64,000 nt of DNA from Chitinophagales bacterium (GTDB lineage: Bacteria; Bacteroidota; Bacteroidia; Chitinophagales; Chitinophagaceae): the NCBI GenBank assembly GCA_013297995.1, contig JAAFJB010000001.1:1-64000 (forward strand). The letters run 5' to 3'. Within the stretch, counting starts at the first letter, position 1; the number at the start of each line of letters is the position of its first letter. The notes below the pieces were generated by a model. The model saw only the letters and a program-made list of their open reading frames with translations. It searched no databases and was not told the origin of the DNA. A program made the translations under genes and the position numbers. Below are positions 28,787 to 37,017 of the stretch, in pieces.

Positions 28787-28829
28787 TCCACTGGGAAAAA
28801 ACCAATTTTTAACCACAAAAATTCAAGTA

Positions 28830-29183
28830 ATGAACCACTACGAATTGATGGTGATTTTTACACCGGTTTTATCTGAAGAAGAGTTCAAATCTTCTCAGAA
28901 AAAATACCAAGATCTGATTGCCGAATTAGGCGGATCTACGGTGCATAGCAATCCTTGGGGATTGAAATCACTCGCTTACCCAATCCAGAAAAAAACCACA
29001 GGCATTTACTGGGTGCTGGAGTACACACTTCCTGCTGTTGGCATTGAAAAACTGAAAATTCAGTTATTACGCGATGAGCAAGTTATGCGTCACATGATTA
29101 CCCGTCTCGATAAAAACGCCGTCGAGTACAACTACACCAAAAGAAATGGCGGATTTCCTAAAACTGAAAAAGTGGAGGCATAG
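28830..29183 (+). CDS. rpsF: 30S ribosomal protein S6
   Basis: S6 binds the central domain of 16S rRNA together with S18. The ATG at 28830 gives 117 residues beginning [14 protein letters not shown]. Family features are the strand-helix start, [20 protein letters not shown] near 37-56, and [20 protein letters not shown] followed by the [14 protein letters not shown] segment. An upstream in-frame ATG at 28761 would lie inside the structured leader and is rejected. It is the first gene of rpsF-rpsR-rplI. Confidence 0.97.
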   Translation: MNHYELMVIFTPVLSEEEFKSSQKKYQDLIAELGGSTVHSNPWGLKSLAYPIQKKTTGIYWVLEYTLPAVGIEKLKIQLLRDEQVMRHMITRLDKNAVEYNYTKRNGGFPKTEKVEA

Positions 29184-29185
29184 TC

Positions 29186-29449
29186 ATGGCAAAGAATGAA
29201 ATTAAATACCTTACCGCTATTAAGCAGGAGAAGCCAAAAAAGAAATTTTGTCGCTTCAAAAAATACGGCATAAAATACGTAGATTATAAAGATATTGAGT
29301 TCTTAAAAAAATTCATCAATGAACAGGGTAAATTGTTGCCTCGCCGCCTCTCTGGTAATTCTCTGAAATACCAGCGTAAAGTTTCTGATGCAGTAAAGAA
29401 AGCACGTCAGATGTCGTTGCTTCCTTTTGTAACAGATTTATTGAAATAG
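29186..29449 (+). CDS. rpsR: 30S ribosomal protein S18
   Basis: S18 pairs with S6 on the 30S platform. The 87-residue product has [20 protein letters not shown], then [20 protein letters not shown] near 43-62 and the [13 protein letters not shown] tail, all diagnostic. One Cys remains in the N-terminal FCRF segment. It starts 2 bases after the rpsF stop. Confidence 0.97.
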   Translation: MAKNEIKYLTAIKQEKPKKKFCRFKKYGIKYVDYKDIEFLKKFINEQGKLLPRRLSGNSLKYQRKVSDAVKKARQMSLLPFVTDLLK

Positions 29450-29539
29450 AATCATTAGTTAACCATCCCTAATCACGTTGCAAGCGTGAGACAGTCAAAT
29501 CAAAACACCCGATTGGGCGCTGGGACTAAAAAGTAAAAT

Positions 29540-29986
29540 ATGCAAGTTATATTAATTCAAGATGTTGACAATTTGGGCGGCAAGTCTGAATTGGTTACTG
29601 TAAAAAACGGATATGCCCGTAACTATCTTATTCCTCAAAAATTTGCTATTGAGGCAAGTCCCTCTAACTTAAAGCAACTAGAAGAAAAGCTGAAAGTAAA
29701 GGCCAAAAAAGAGGCTGCCATGTTAGCAGAAATAAACAAAGTTATTGGGGTATTAAAATCATCTCCAGTTAAAGTAGGTGCAAAAACTGGTACCAGCGGT
29801 AAGATTTTTGGTGCCGTTACTGCTTTACAAATCACTCGTGCCATTCGGGATCAAAAAGGCTACGAAATTGATCGCAAGCGTATCACCATCACTAATGAAG
29901 TGAAGGAATTGGGTACTTATGCAGCTACTATTGATTTTGGTAATGGCAATAACACTGAAATTGAGTTTGAAGTTGTAGAAGGATAG
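29540..29986 (+). CDS. rplI: 50S ribosomal protein L9
   Basis: L9 binds 23S rRNA at the base of the L1 stalk. The 148-residue product starts MQVILIQDVDNLGGKSELVT and has the VKNGYARNYLIPQKFA motif near 21-36, a long charged helix near 45-75, and the C-terminal domain with GKIFGAVTALQI. The length equals typical bacterial L9. A 90-base gap separates it from rpsR, longer than the rest of the operon. A strong terminator follows. Confidence 0.97.
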   Translation: MQVILIQDVDNLGGKSELVTVKNGYARNYLIPQKFAIEASPSNLKQLEEKLKVKAKKEAAMLAEINKVIGVLKSSPVKVGAKTGTSGKIFGAVTALQITRAIRDQKGYEIDRKRITITNEVKELGTYAATIDFGNGNNTEIEFEVVEG

Positions 29987-30006
29987 TTTTCTTCTAAAAT
30001 AATATT

Positions 30007-30045
30007 AAGTCTGGATATAAAAGCGGTAGCGATTATTCCAGACTT
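30007..30045 (+). terminator. Rho-independent terminator of the rpsF-rpsR-rplI operon
   Basis: A nine-base stem AAGTCTGGA / TCCAGACTT encloses a 21-base loop and runs into seven T on the plus strand, 21 bases after the rplI stop. The large loop is slightly unusual but the stem is perfect. Confidence 0.8.
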
Positions 30046-30214
30046 TTTTTATGCCTCCCTGCACACAAAATGCTTACCCTATTGCTATATGCCTCACTCA
30101 CTTCCTTATTGGCGGCAATTCTGTAACTGCACTATAAATTGAAGGTGGAGCTTCCATTGAAATTTAAATAAATATAGTTGCGGGATATATAGGGATTCAG
30201 TTTTAGTACAGCAC

Positions 30215-31267
30215 TCAAAAATCCTTAAAAAAAGACTGTACATGGTAATCCATAAATTGTTTTGCAGCCATAAGAACTCCATCAATATATTTTTTTGATT
30301 CTACTTTAATGGTTTTAGTTGATGCGCTTTCAGTATTGTCTGGGTTAAAAATCCTATAGGTTCCATTGCTCATTCCAAGTACATCAGCATCGTTTTTAGC
30401 AAAACTTTGCAATTTTGTATCTTCAATAACATCATCAATCTCTAATGGCTTCCCTAATGAACCTGCATAAGCAGTGGTTGATCCCAGCCCCATTTTACCA
30501 TGATAAAAAGATACTTCGCTACTGATACGTACTGTTTGATTTTGTCCTTTCAATTTTATCTTAGCATTACTAGTCATAATAATTGCCTCTTCATCTGCAA
30601 GGCGCAAGTTTGTTTTTACTTTGATATTTGCGCCAGCCCCTTTAAAAGCATTTTGATCTTCAACAAACATTACATACAAATTCACCTCACCAATAATAGC
30701 ATCTCCAAGGCTTTTTGATAATTTTGGGAAAAGCATTTCGGCTCTATTTAAAAAACCACCATTTTTCGTTTTGCCATCTTTATCTACGTTTTTCACATAC
30801 CATTCGTAGCCAGTAGGTGATGTAGTAATCATACCCGGAAATTGAGCAAGACTTGCTTTTCCACCCTGCATTTTAGTGTAAGCTTCATAAGTATCTGATT
30901 TTCCCGCCTCATCAACATTTATTATTTCTAAGCCTTTGGCTTTTATTTGGGAAATATAATCTTGATATAATTTATCTGTGATTTGTTGAACATCAGTTTC
31001 TGAAAGACCAGTTAACCCGATGGAAAGCTGCGCTTTTGCGTCACCCTTCATACCACCGCCAAACATTGAACCACCTTGTTTAAAATCCTCTTTTTCATTA
31101 TAAACCTGGTAATTCACTGTGAAATTTGAAATGTAAATTCTTTTGGCATCTCTAGCTTTGTTCATGCCGTATTTTGTGTCTTTGGGTTTAAATTCACCAA
31201 GCTTTTGAGCATAGGATACTCCTGTTAAACATAAAAGAAAAGTAACTGATAATAATTTTGTTTTCAT
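30215..31267 (-). CDS. Secreted protein of unknown function
   Basis: The 350-residue product carries a clear signal peptide (KLLSVTFLLCLTGVSYAQ). I do not recognise the family. The mature part is mixed alpha/beta with a Gly/Met-rich segment (GGSMFGGGMKGDAK) near residue 65 and a KDGKTKNGGFLNRAEM loop near 170. The middle reads GEVNLYVMFVEDQNAF and VKTNLRLADEEAIIM. There are no membrane segments and no catalytic motif. Upstream it shares a 17-base element with the WG/Sel1 gene, hinting at a common regulator (inference). Confidence 0.7.
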   Translation of the reverse strand: MKTKLLSVTFLLCLTGVSYAQKLGEFKPKDTKYGMNKARDAKRIYISNFTVNYQVYNEKEDFKQGGSMFGGGMKGDAKAQLSIGLTGLSETDVQQITDKLYQDYISQIKAKGLEIINVDEAGKSDTYEAYTKMQGGKASLAQFPGMITTSPTGYEWYVKNVDKDGKTKNGGFLNRAEMLFPKLSKSLGDAIIGEVNLYVMFVEDQNAFKGAGANIKVKTNLRLADEEAIIMTSNAKIKLKGQNQTVRISSEVSFYHGKMGLGSTTAYAGSLGKPLEIDDVIEDTKLQSFAKNDADVLGMSNGTYRIFNPDNTESASTKTIKVESKKYIDGVLMAAKQFMDYHVQSFFKDF

Positions 31268-31589
31268 GATGTATGTAAAATTTAGGTAAATGTAAAAGTG
31301 TGAAAAAGTTTATACAATACTCCATTTGGATAGGTAAATTGCGTGAGTAGTTACAAGTGAAAAGTTATGAGTAAAGCGCAAAAAATTAGAAATGAAGCAT
31401 TTGCCATAAGACGAGTTCAAAGGGAGAATTTTCATTTTTTTTGAAAAAAACGCTAAAATCAATAAAAACCCTATCTTTAACTGTCCAAATGCAGAAGTTC
31501 CAGTTCTCAGAACGTTTTCACGTAAATGGTTCAGGGTTTTTGGTTACTGATTTCGCTTTGGTTTTTTTGATCACTTAATTTCTTTAAAA
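31268..31589. other. Divergent intergenic region between secreted protein and RRM protein
   Basis: These 322 bases hold no credible gene. They contain the second copy of the 17-base element near 31316-31332. Nearer the RRM gene lie T-rich stretches and an imperfect -7 sequence, TATCTTTA near 31473. The 5' leader of the RRM gene seems long and U-rich, as in several cold-inducible RNA-binding protein genes. Nothing else stands out. Confidence 0.5.
31316..31332 (-). promoter_or_regulatory. Shared 17-base upstream element, copy 2 (before secreted-protein gene)
   Basis: On the minus strand this reads TATCCAAATGGAGTATT, identical to 26105-26121, and ends 48 bases before the ATG at 31267. The TCCA-AA-TGGA dyad is preserved. 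Equal orientation and similar distance to the start in both cases favour a regulatory site over chance. Confidence 0.45.
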
Positions 31590-32021
31590 ATGAACATTTA
31601 CGTTGGAAATCTAAACTGGAATATGTCCAGTGAAGACCTGCAAAACCTGTTTGCTCCCTATGGTGAAGTAAGCAGTGCAAAAATCGTTACCGACAAATTT
31701 AACAACGACCGTAGCAAAGGCTTTGGTTTCGTTGAAATGGCTGATGATGAAGCCGCTCGTGCTGCTATTGCTGCTTTACATGACAATGATGTTATGGATC
31801 GCAAAATAGTAGTAAATGAATCTACCCCTCGCCCAGAAGGTGACAGAGGTGGATACAAGAAGAAGCCCTACGGTGGTGGTGGCGGCGGCGGAAGTCGTGG
31901 CGGTAGTGGCGGTGGATACGGCGGTGGCGGTGGTGGAAATCGCAGCGGCGGCGGTGGATACGGTGGCGGTAATCGCGATCGTGGAAACAGCGGCGGTGGC
32001 GGTGGCTACAACAGATATTAA
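31590..32021 (+). CDS. Glycine-rich RRM RNA-binding protein
   Basis: The 143-residue product has a single RRM at residues 1-80, with RNP2 MNIYVGNLNW and RNP1 RSKGFGFVEM near 45-54. A tail of about 50 residues follows that is made of Gly, Arg, Ser and Tyr repeats (GGGYGGGNRDRGNSGGGGGY). It probably binds single-stranded RNA as a chaperone, like cyanobacterial and Bacteroidota Rbp proteins. Cold induction is plausible from family knowledge. It stands alone and ends in a strong terminator. Confidence 0.92.
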   Translation: MNIYVGNLNWNMSSEDLQNLFAPYGEVSSAKIVTDKFNNDRSKGFGFVEMADDEAARAAIAALHDNDVMDRKIVVNESTPRPEGDRGGYKKKPYGGGGGGGSRGGSGGGYGGGGGGNRSGGGGYGGGNRDRGNSGGGGGYNRY

Positions 32022-32043
32022 TCTATTCAACCCGTTGATTGAT

Positions 32044-32070
32044 AAGTCCCGCAACAAAATTGCGGGACTT
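32044..32070 (+). terminator. Terminator after the RRM gene
   Basis: A perfect 11-base stem AAGTCCCGCAA / TTGCGGGACTT with a CAAAA loop is followed by a T run on the plus strand, 22 bases past the stop. It lies between convergent genes but has no strong T run on the minus strand. Confidence 0.88.
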
Positions 32071-32130
32071 TTTTATGTCTACTATCGAACAAATAAATTG
32101 TCAAGTACTTTGATTCACTACTTTTAAATG

Positions 32131-33345
32131 CTATGCTTCTATGGCTGCAATACCGGGCAATATTTTTCCTTCAAAATATTCAAGCATAGCTCCGCCACCT
32201 GTACTTACATAACTAACAGCATTGGCAAAACCAAACTGGTTTACTGCAGCCACACTATCTCCACCGCCCACAAGACTAAATGCACCGTCTGCAGTTGCTG
32301 CTGCCACAGCTACGGCAATAGCTTTGGTGCCATGTTGAAATTTCTCCATCTCAAATACACCCATTGGGCCATTCCATAAAATAGTTTTAGACCGCTTAAT
32401 TACATTACTGAATTGTTCAGCCGCATTGGGTCCAATATCCAACCCCATCCAACCATCTGGTATAAGGTCTGAAGGTGCAGTAGAGGTATTGGCATCAGCC
32501 GCAAAATTATCGGCTATAATGCTATCACCAGGCAGGTGAATACAAACCCCTTTTTCTTCGGCTTTCTTTAAAATAGCCATGGCAGTTTCTAGTCGATCAT
32601 CTTCACAAAGACTTTTTCCAATCTGTCCACCCATTGCTTTCATAAAAGTGTAAGCCATTCCTCCACCAATAATAATATCCGTAGCACGGGTTAGTAAATT
32701 CTCTATAATCAAAATTTTATCACTCACTTTTGCACCACCAATAATGGCCGTAAATGGCTTCTCTGCTTTATGCAAAACAATTTCAGCGGACTTTACTTCA
32801 CTTTCCATTAATAGTCCAAACATTTTTTTATCCTTTGCAAAAAACTGCGCAATTACGGCTGTAGAAGCGTGGGCTCGGTGGGCAGTGCCAAAAGCATCGT
32901 TTATATATACATCTCCAAGCTTACTTAGTTTTTCTGCGAATGCAGGATCTCCTTTTTCTTCTTCTTTATAGAATCTCAAATTCTCGAGTAATAATACTTC
33001 CCCGCCTTTTAATGCAGCAGCTTTATTATTAGCTTCATCCCCAATACAGTCATTGGCAAATTGAATAAGCACTTGCCTATCCATTGCCTTACTGATAAGC
33101 GTTTGAAGGTGGGCAACGATATGAATAAGAGAGGATTTCTCTTCGGGTCCATCTTTGGGTCTGCCTAAGTGACTCATTAATACAACAGCTCCCCCATCTT
33201 TTAAAATTTTAGTAATGGTTGGTATTGCAGCTCTGATTCGGTTATCGTCGCCAACCGCAAAAGTTTGTTTATCAATAGGCACATTAAAATCTACCCGAAT
33301 AAGGGCGCGCTCTCCTGAAAAATTATGTGTTGAAAAGTTACTCAT
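32131..33345 (-). CDS. pgk: Phosphoglycerate kinase
   Basis: Pgk transfers the phosphate of 1,3-bisphosphoglycerate to ADP in glycolysis. From the ATG at 33345 the protein has 404 residues. Signatures are [12 protein letters not shown] near 13-24, [20 protein letters not shown] near 54-73, [13 protein letters not shown], and the C-terminal nucleotide-binding [13 protein letters not shown] and [17 protein letters not shown] extension to 33390 is not supported by family length. It follows gapA on the same strand, but a terminator lies between them. Confidence 0.97.
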   Translation of the reverse strand: MSNFSTHNFSGERALIRVDFNVPIDKQTFAVGDDNRIRAAIPTITKILKDGGAVVLMSHLGRPKDGPEEKSSLIHIVAHLQTLISKAMDRQVLIQFANDCIGDEANNKAAALKGGEVLLLENLRFYKEEEKGDPAFAEKLSKLGDVYINDAFGTAHRAHASTAVIAQFFAKDKKMFGLLMESEVKSAEIVLHKAEKPFTAIIGGAKVSDKILIIENLLTRATDIIIGGGMAYTFMKAMGGQIGKSLCEDDRLETAMAILKKAEEKGVCIHLPGDSIIADNFAADANTSTAPSDLIPDGWMGLDIGPNAAEQFSNVIKRSKTILWNGPMGVFEMEKFQHGTKAIAVAVAAATADGAFSLVGGGDSVAAVNQFGFANAVSYVSTGGGAMLEYFEGKILPGIAAIEA

Positions 33346-33415
33346 AGTTGATTGTTTGTGTTTGTATTGGCAAGTTAACCAAAAGATCAACCTATTGTTA
33401 TTTTATAGCATTAAA

Positions 33416-33443
33416 AAGCCGCTTCGTTTTAGGGAAGCGGCTT
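33416..33443 (-). terminator. Terminator between gapA and pgk
   Basis: The stem AAGCCGCTTC / GAAGCGGCTT with an 8-base loop lies 19 bases past the gapA stop. On the minus strand it is followed by five T. It should separate gapA from pgk, which then needs its own promoter or read-through. Confidence 0.8.
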
Positions 33444-33461
33444 CTAGAATATTGCGAGATA

Positions 33462-34475
33462 TTATTTACTGATTAAACCGGCAAAAAAATGGACGGTTCT
33501 AACCAATTGACTAACATAACTCATTTCATTGTCGTACCAGCTAACGGTCTTTACCAATTGGGTATCACCAACGGTCATTACTTTGGTCTGCGTAGCATCA
33601 AACAAAGAACCAAAATGGGTACCAATGATATCGGTGCTTACAATTTCATCTTCATTGTATCCGAAGCTTTCGTTGCTAGCTGCTTTCATAGCTGCATTAA
33701 TTTCATCTACAGTAACTTTTTTACTGAGGATTGAAGTCAATTCAGTTAGAGAACCCGTAATAGTAGGTACGCGTTGGGCACTACCATCTAGTTTCCCTTT
33801 CAATTCAGGAAGCACCAATCCGATGGCTTTAGCTGCACCTGTGCTATTAGGAACAATATTAGCGGCAGCGGCTCTTGCCCTGCGTAAATCGCCTTTTGGA
33901 TGCGGGGCATCTAGGGTATTTTGATCATTGGTATAAGCATGAATGGTGGTCATAATACCTGTTACAATACCATATTCGTCGTTCAATACTTTAGCCATTG
34001 GAGCCAAGCAGTTGGTGGTACAAGAAGCACAAGAAATAATGGTTTCAGTACCATCAAGAATGGCGTGGTTTACATTGAATACCACGGTTTTTAAATCGCC
34101 TGTTGCAGGAGCGGAAATAACCACGCGTTTTGCGCCAGCTTTAATATGCGCTTCAGCTTTTTCTTTATCGGTAAAGAACCCGGTAGATTCAATTACCACA
34201 TCAACACCATGGGTACCCCAAGGAATTTGAGCAGGATCTTTTTGTGCGTATATTTTAACGGTATCACCGTTTACAACAATAGAGTCGTCGGTAGAAGTAA
34301 CGGTGGCATCAAAGCGACCTTGAGCACTATCGTATTTTAACAAATGAGCCAGCACAGCGGGACTTGTTAAATCATTAATAGCAACTACTTCAATCCCTTG
34401 CATATTATAAATTTGGCGGAAAACCAGGCGACCGATTCTTCCGAAACCATTGATGGCTACTTTAACTGTACTCAT
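33462..34475 (-). CDS. gapA: Glyceraldehyde-3-phosphate dehydrogenase, type I
   Basis: GapA oxidises glyceraldehyde 3-phosphate to 1,3-bisphosphoglycerate with NAD. The 337-residue product has the Rossmann start [17 protein letters not shown] at 5-21, the active site [12 protein letters not shown] with the catalytic Cys near 153, and the substrate loop [12 protein letters not shown] near 235. NAD preference is supported by the Asp after the second strand (AINDLTSP). Nothing odd is visible. Confidence 0.97.
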   Translation of the reverse strand: MSTVKVAINGFGRIGRLVFRQIYNMQGIEVVAINDLTSPAVLAHLLKYDSAQGRFDATVTSTDDSIVVNGDTVKIYAQKDPAQIPWGTHGVDVVIESTGFFTDKEKAEAHIKAGAKRVVISAPATGDLKTVVFNVNHAILDGTETIISCASCTTNCLAPMAKVLNDEYGIVTGIMTTIHAYTNDQNTLDAPHPKGDLRRARAAAANIVPNSTGAAKAIGLVLPELKGKLDGSAQRVPTITGSLTELTSILSKKVTVDEINAAMKAASNESFGYNEDEIVSTDIIGTHFGSLFDATQTKVMTVGDTQLVKTVSWYDNEMSYVSQLVRTVHFFAGLISK

Positions 34476-34636
34476 TAAAAATGTATTTTAGTTTGAATAA
34501 TTAGCTGATGAAGATGCAAAATTACAATTTATCAGCTCAAAAAAGCTACATTTTAAAGATTAAATGATTAAATAATCCCCATTTTTTGGTGTATTAGCAG
34601 CAATATGAAGTAATTGCATATAAAAGCATAAAAAAG

Positions 34637-34668
34637 TTTGGCAGAAAACCCGCTGACACCTATTTTTG
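34637..34668 (+). promoter_or_regulatory. Bacteroidota-type promoter of tRNA-Glu
   Basis: TTTG at 34637-34640, a 20-base spacer, and TATTTTTG at 34661-34668 match TTTG-N19-21-TAnnTTTG exactly. The tRNA begins 20 bases downstream of the -7 box. This is one of the clearest signs of the phylum in the window. Confidence 0.8.
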
Positions 34669-34687
34669 CAACCCGAAAGAATAAGAT

Positions 34688-34759
34688 GGCCGGTTCGTCT
34701 ATCGGTTAGGACAGCCCCCTTTCACGGGGCAAAGACGGGTTCGATTCCCGTACCGGCTA
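34688..34759 (+). tRNA. tRNA-Glu (anticodon TTC)
   Basis: A complete 72-base cloverleaf can be drawn: acceptor GGCCGGT/ACCGGCT, D arm GTC...GAC, anticodon stem GCCCC/GGGGC with loop CTTTCAC (anticodon TTC), and T arm ACGGG-TTCGATT-CCCGT. The first acceptor pair is G-U. CCA is not encoded. It is followed by a terminator and by an accessory islet. Confidence 0.95.
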
Positions 34760-34801
34760 CAAACTGTTATTTTCTAAAATAATAATTGTTTTAGAAAAAT
34801 A

Positions 34802-34830
34802 AAAAAACCGACCTAAAAGGTCGGTTTTTT
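34802..34830 (+). terminator. Terminator after tRNA-Glu
   Basis: The stem AAAAAACCGACC / GGTCGGTTTTTT with a TAAAA loop is followed by a T run. The symmetric A/T flanks make it effective in both directions. It lies 42 bases past the tRNA. Confidence 0.9.
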
Positions 34831-34837
34831 TATTTTT

Positions 34838-35089
34838 GCATTTGATGCATTAAATGAGCCACCTCACTTACACATTGCAAAAGAAAAAGAAAATAGACAA
34901 CGTTCTGCTAAAATATAGTTAGAAACATTCAAAGTAGCTGATAAAGGAAGTCTTTCAGAAGCAGATATAAAACAAGCACTAAAAGTGATTAAAGAAAATC
35001 AAGCATTATTAATTGAATCATTTAATAATGCTGCAACTGGTAGAGATAATCACAACAGCAACAACAATAAAGCCATTTTGGATATTTAA
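34838..35089 (+). pseudogene. Remnant of a DUF4160-like gene
   Basis: One frame can be read as FDALNEPPHLHIAKEKE, then a TAG at 34916-34918, then LETFKVADKGSLSEADIKQA and on to a TAA at 35087. The PPHLHI segment is typical of small DUF4160 proteins, and the TAG sits where a Trp (KxWLE) would be expected. The N-terminal part is absent and runs into the tRNA terminator. So it is a 5'-deleted and nonsense-mutated gene. The DUF4160 assignment is from memory of the motif and should be treated as tentative. Confidence 0.55.
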
Positions 35090-35124
35090 CTATTATACGT
35101 ACTTTCATAAAAATTACACGTATT

Positions 35125-35367
35125 ATGACAACTAAACTCACTCTCACAATTGAGAAAGATGTTATTGAGCGGGCAAAGTCCTATGCTAAAGTTTCCGGCA
35201 GAAGCCTTTCTGAACTTATTGAACAGTACCTTGATACAATAACTCAAGAAAATAGCACTCAACCCATTTCTCCAAGGTTAAAAAAATTAATAGGAATAGT
35301 TGAACTACCGAAAGGCTTTGATGAAAAGAAGGAGATAAAAAATTATTTGGAGAAAAAATATTTATGA
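35125..35367 (+). CDS. Antitoxin of a type II system, DUF6364-like
   Basis: The 80-residue product begins TTKLTLTIEKDVIERAKSYA and continues VSGRSLSELIEQYLDTI, a ribbon-helix-helix-type DNA-binding N terminus like DUF6364 antitoxins. The charged tail (PKGFDEKKEIKNYLEKK) would wrap the toxin. It overlaps the PIN toxin gene by 4 bases (ATGA), the classic order of antitoxin then toxin. It should repress its own operon. Confidence 0.85.
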   Translation: MTTKLTLTIEKDVIERAKSYAKVSGRSLSELIEQYLDTITQENSTQPISPRLKKLIGIVELPKGFDEKKEIKNYLEKKYL

Positions 35368-35777
35368 AAAAAATTTTTGTTGACACTAATATTTTGGTTG
35401 ATCTGTTAGCCGATCGAAAGCCATTTAGCAAATATGCTGTTGAAATTTTCAATGCATCTGAGAACAAAAAGGTAAAACTTTTTACTTCATCTCATTCTAT
35501 AGCAACAACCTATTATTTATTAAAAAAGTTTATAGATGATAACTCTCTTCGCAAAACTCTTTTAGGTTTAATTGAATATATAACAATAATTTCAGTTGAC
35601 ACAGAAGTACTTACAAAAGGCTTAAGATCAAAGCAAAAGGATTTTGAAGATTCTATACAGATTTATTGCGCAACAACTATTGATAAAATCGACTGTATAG
35701 TAACTCGAAATGTAAAAGATTTTAAAGGATGTGAAATACTTGTTTTAACACCAGATGAAATTTGTTCAAAACTCTAA
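35364..35777 (+). CDS. PIN-domain toxin (VapC-like ribonuclease)
   Basis: The 137-residue product shows the PIN-domain acidic residues: KKIFVDTNILVDLLADR at 2-18, a central Glu/Asp region, KDFEDSIQIYCA near 90-101 and DCIVTRNVKDF near 108-118. VapC-type toxins cleave tRNA or rRNA and are held by the antitoxin. Translation is coupled to the antitoxin by a 4-base overlap. All key acidic residues appear present, so the pair may be active. Confidence 0.87.
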   Translation: MKKIFVDTNILVDLLADRKPFSKYAVEIFNASENKKVKLFTSSHSIATTYYLLKKFIDDNSLRKTLLGLIEYITIISVDTEVLTKGLRSKQKDFEDSIQIYCATTIDKIDCIVTRNVKDFKGCEILVLTPDEICSKL

Positions 35778-35828
35778 TTGGCCTGTCGATAATATTAAGC
35801 GGAGTAGAATAAATGCCCGCCCTGATAA

Positions 35829-36074
35829 GTTGGGGTATGTCTCGTACTGAAAAAAGTTTACACTTTTGATAAGCGCACACTGGGATGTGGTTCAGATTGC
35901 ACCTACCCTCACAAAATACAAACGATTACTGCTAATCGCTCAGGATTGGTTCTATCTATAAAAACAGTTAAAGAACCCAAATTAGAAGCAGGATGTGTAT
36001 TGTGTGAAGCACTTACCTCATTTCAAGGTGCTCCTTTTATACCTATTGAACTGCTTAGCAATTGGAATAACTAA
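35829..36074 (+). other. Open frame without a start codon, possible gene remnant
   Basis: A frame of about 81 codons reads LVLKKVYTFDKRTLGCGSDC, then HKIQTITANRSGLVLSIKTV, and ends at a TAA at 36072. It has balanced amino-acid composition and three Cys, as if protein-coding, but no ATG and two stops just before it. I do not recognise the family. It lies in the 331-base stretch between the PIN toxin and miaA and may be a 5'-deleted gene. Nothing else is seen in this stretch. Confidence 0.3.
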
Positions 36075-36108
36075 AACCCTTCTAATTCAGTTTAGCTCCC
36101 ACCCATTG

Positions 36109-37017
36109 CTAACAAAATGCATACAGTTCCTCCGTTTTCGTAGTTGGGTATATCCACTGAAACGCTGGGTCTTTTTTAAACCAAGTCATTTGACGCTTGG
36201 CATACTGACGGGTATGCACTTTCATTTGATGCACCGCTTCATCCAGCGAAATCTTTCCATCTATATAGTGGAATAACTCTTTATAGCCTACCGTTTGCAA
36301 TGCCGTTTTACTACGAAATGCTATAGTAGATTTTACTTCTTCCAATAAACCCTGCTGCATCATTTGATCTACTCGCAAATTAATTTTATTCACCAACAAT
36401 TCGGCTGGCATCTCCAATCCTATTTTTACTACTTCAAAATTGCGATCTTTCTTTTTTGCTGAACGATATTCCATTATAGAAACTCCTGTTGCTGTTAATA
36501 CCTCCAATGCACGCATCAGCCGTTGCGGGTTTTGTTGCTCAGCAACGGCCCAAAATGCAGGGTCCTTGTGTTTCAGCTCTGCTTGCAACCATACCAATCC
36601 CTTTGCCTCATATTGTGCAATAATGCCAGCGCGTATTTCAGCAGGTATCATTGGCATTGGATCTATTCCTTCGCAAAATGCTTTTATGTACAACCCTGTT
36701 CCGCCCACCATCACCACACTATTATGGTTTTTAAATAACCTTTCGGTTTGCGCCATGGCATATTGTTCAAAAAAACCAGCATTTAATTCATCTGCCACAG
36801 AATGAGATGCAATAAAATGATGGGGTACTTCCATCAATTCATCGGTAGAAGGTCTTGCTACACCAATAGATAATTCTTGGTAACACTGCCTTGAATCGGC
36901 AGAGATAATTTCTGTGTTTAACTGCTTTGCAAGCGCAATAGCAAAGCTGGTTTTGCCAACGGCCGTGGGACCAGCTACAATATAAACCTTATTCAAAATC
37001 AATTGATTGTTGTGCAT
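36109..37017 (-). CDS. miaA: tRNA dimethylallyltransferase
   Basis: MiaA adds a dimethylallyl group to A37 of tRNAs that read UNN codons. The 302-residue product has the P-loop VYIVAGPTAVGKTSFAIALA near 11-30, then ISADSRQCYQELSIGVARPS near 40-59, TGLYIKAF near 105, and a C-terminal TRQYAKRQMTWFKKD near 270. The frame is open upstream, but the family starts near MHNNQLILNK. One of three consecutive ATGs (37023, 37020, 37017) is therefore the start, overlapping the upstream gene by about 30 bases. MiaE, which later hydroxylates the same base, is also in this window. Confidence 0.94.
   Translation of the reverse strand: MHNNQLILNKVYIVAGPTAVGKTSFAIALAKQLNTEIISADSRQCYQELSIGVARPSTDELMEVPHHFIASHSVADELNAGFFEQYAMAQTERLFKNHNSVVMVGGTGLYIKAFCEGIDPMPMIPAEIRAGIIAQYEAKGLVWLQAELKHKDPAFWAVAEQQNPQRLMRALEVLTATGVSIMEYRSAKKKDRNFEVVKIGLEMPAELLVNKINLRVDQMMQQGLLEEVKSTIAFRSKTALQTVGYKELFHYIDGKISLDEAVHQMKVHTRQYAKRQMTWFKKDPAFQWIYPTTKTEELYAFC

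Noticed and set aside
31776..32057. Ala/Thr-rich frames on both strands over the RRM gene tail
   Set aside because: These are shadows of the GGN-rich glycine codons of the RRM protein and not independent genes.
34517..34524. CAAAATTA, a perfect minus-strand -7 box ahead of gapA
   Set aside because: No TTTG is found 19-21 bases upstream, so only half a promoter is present; in AT-rich DNA this is not enough.
35995..36276. 93-codon plus-strand frame overlapping the 3' end of miaA
   Set aside because: Most of it is antisense to a well-supported miaA and it shows no protein-like motif; the adjacent frame at 35829-36074 is the better remnant.
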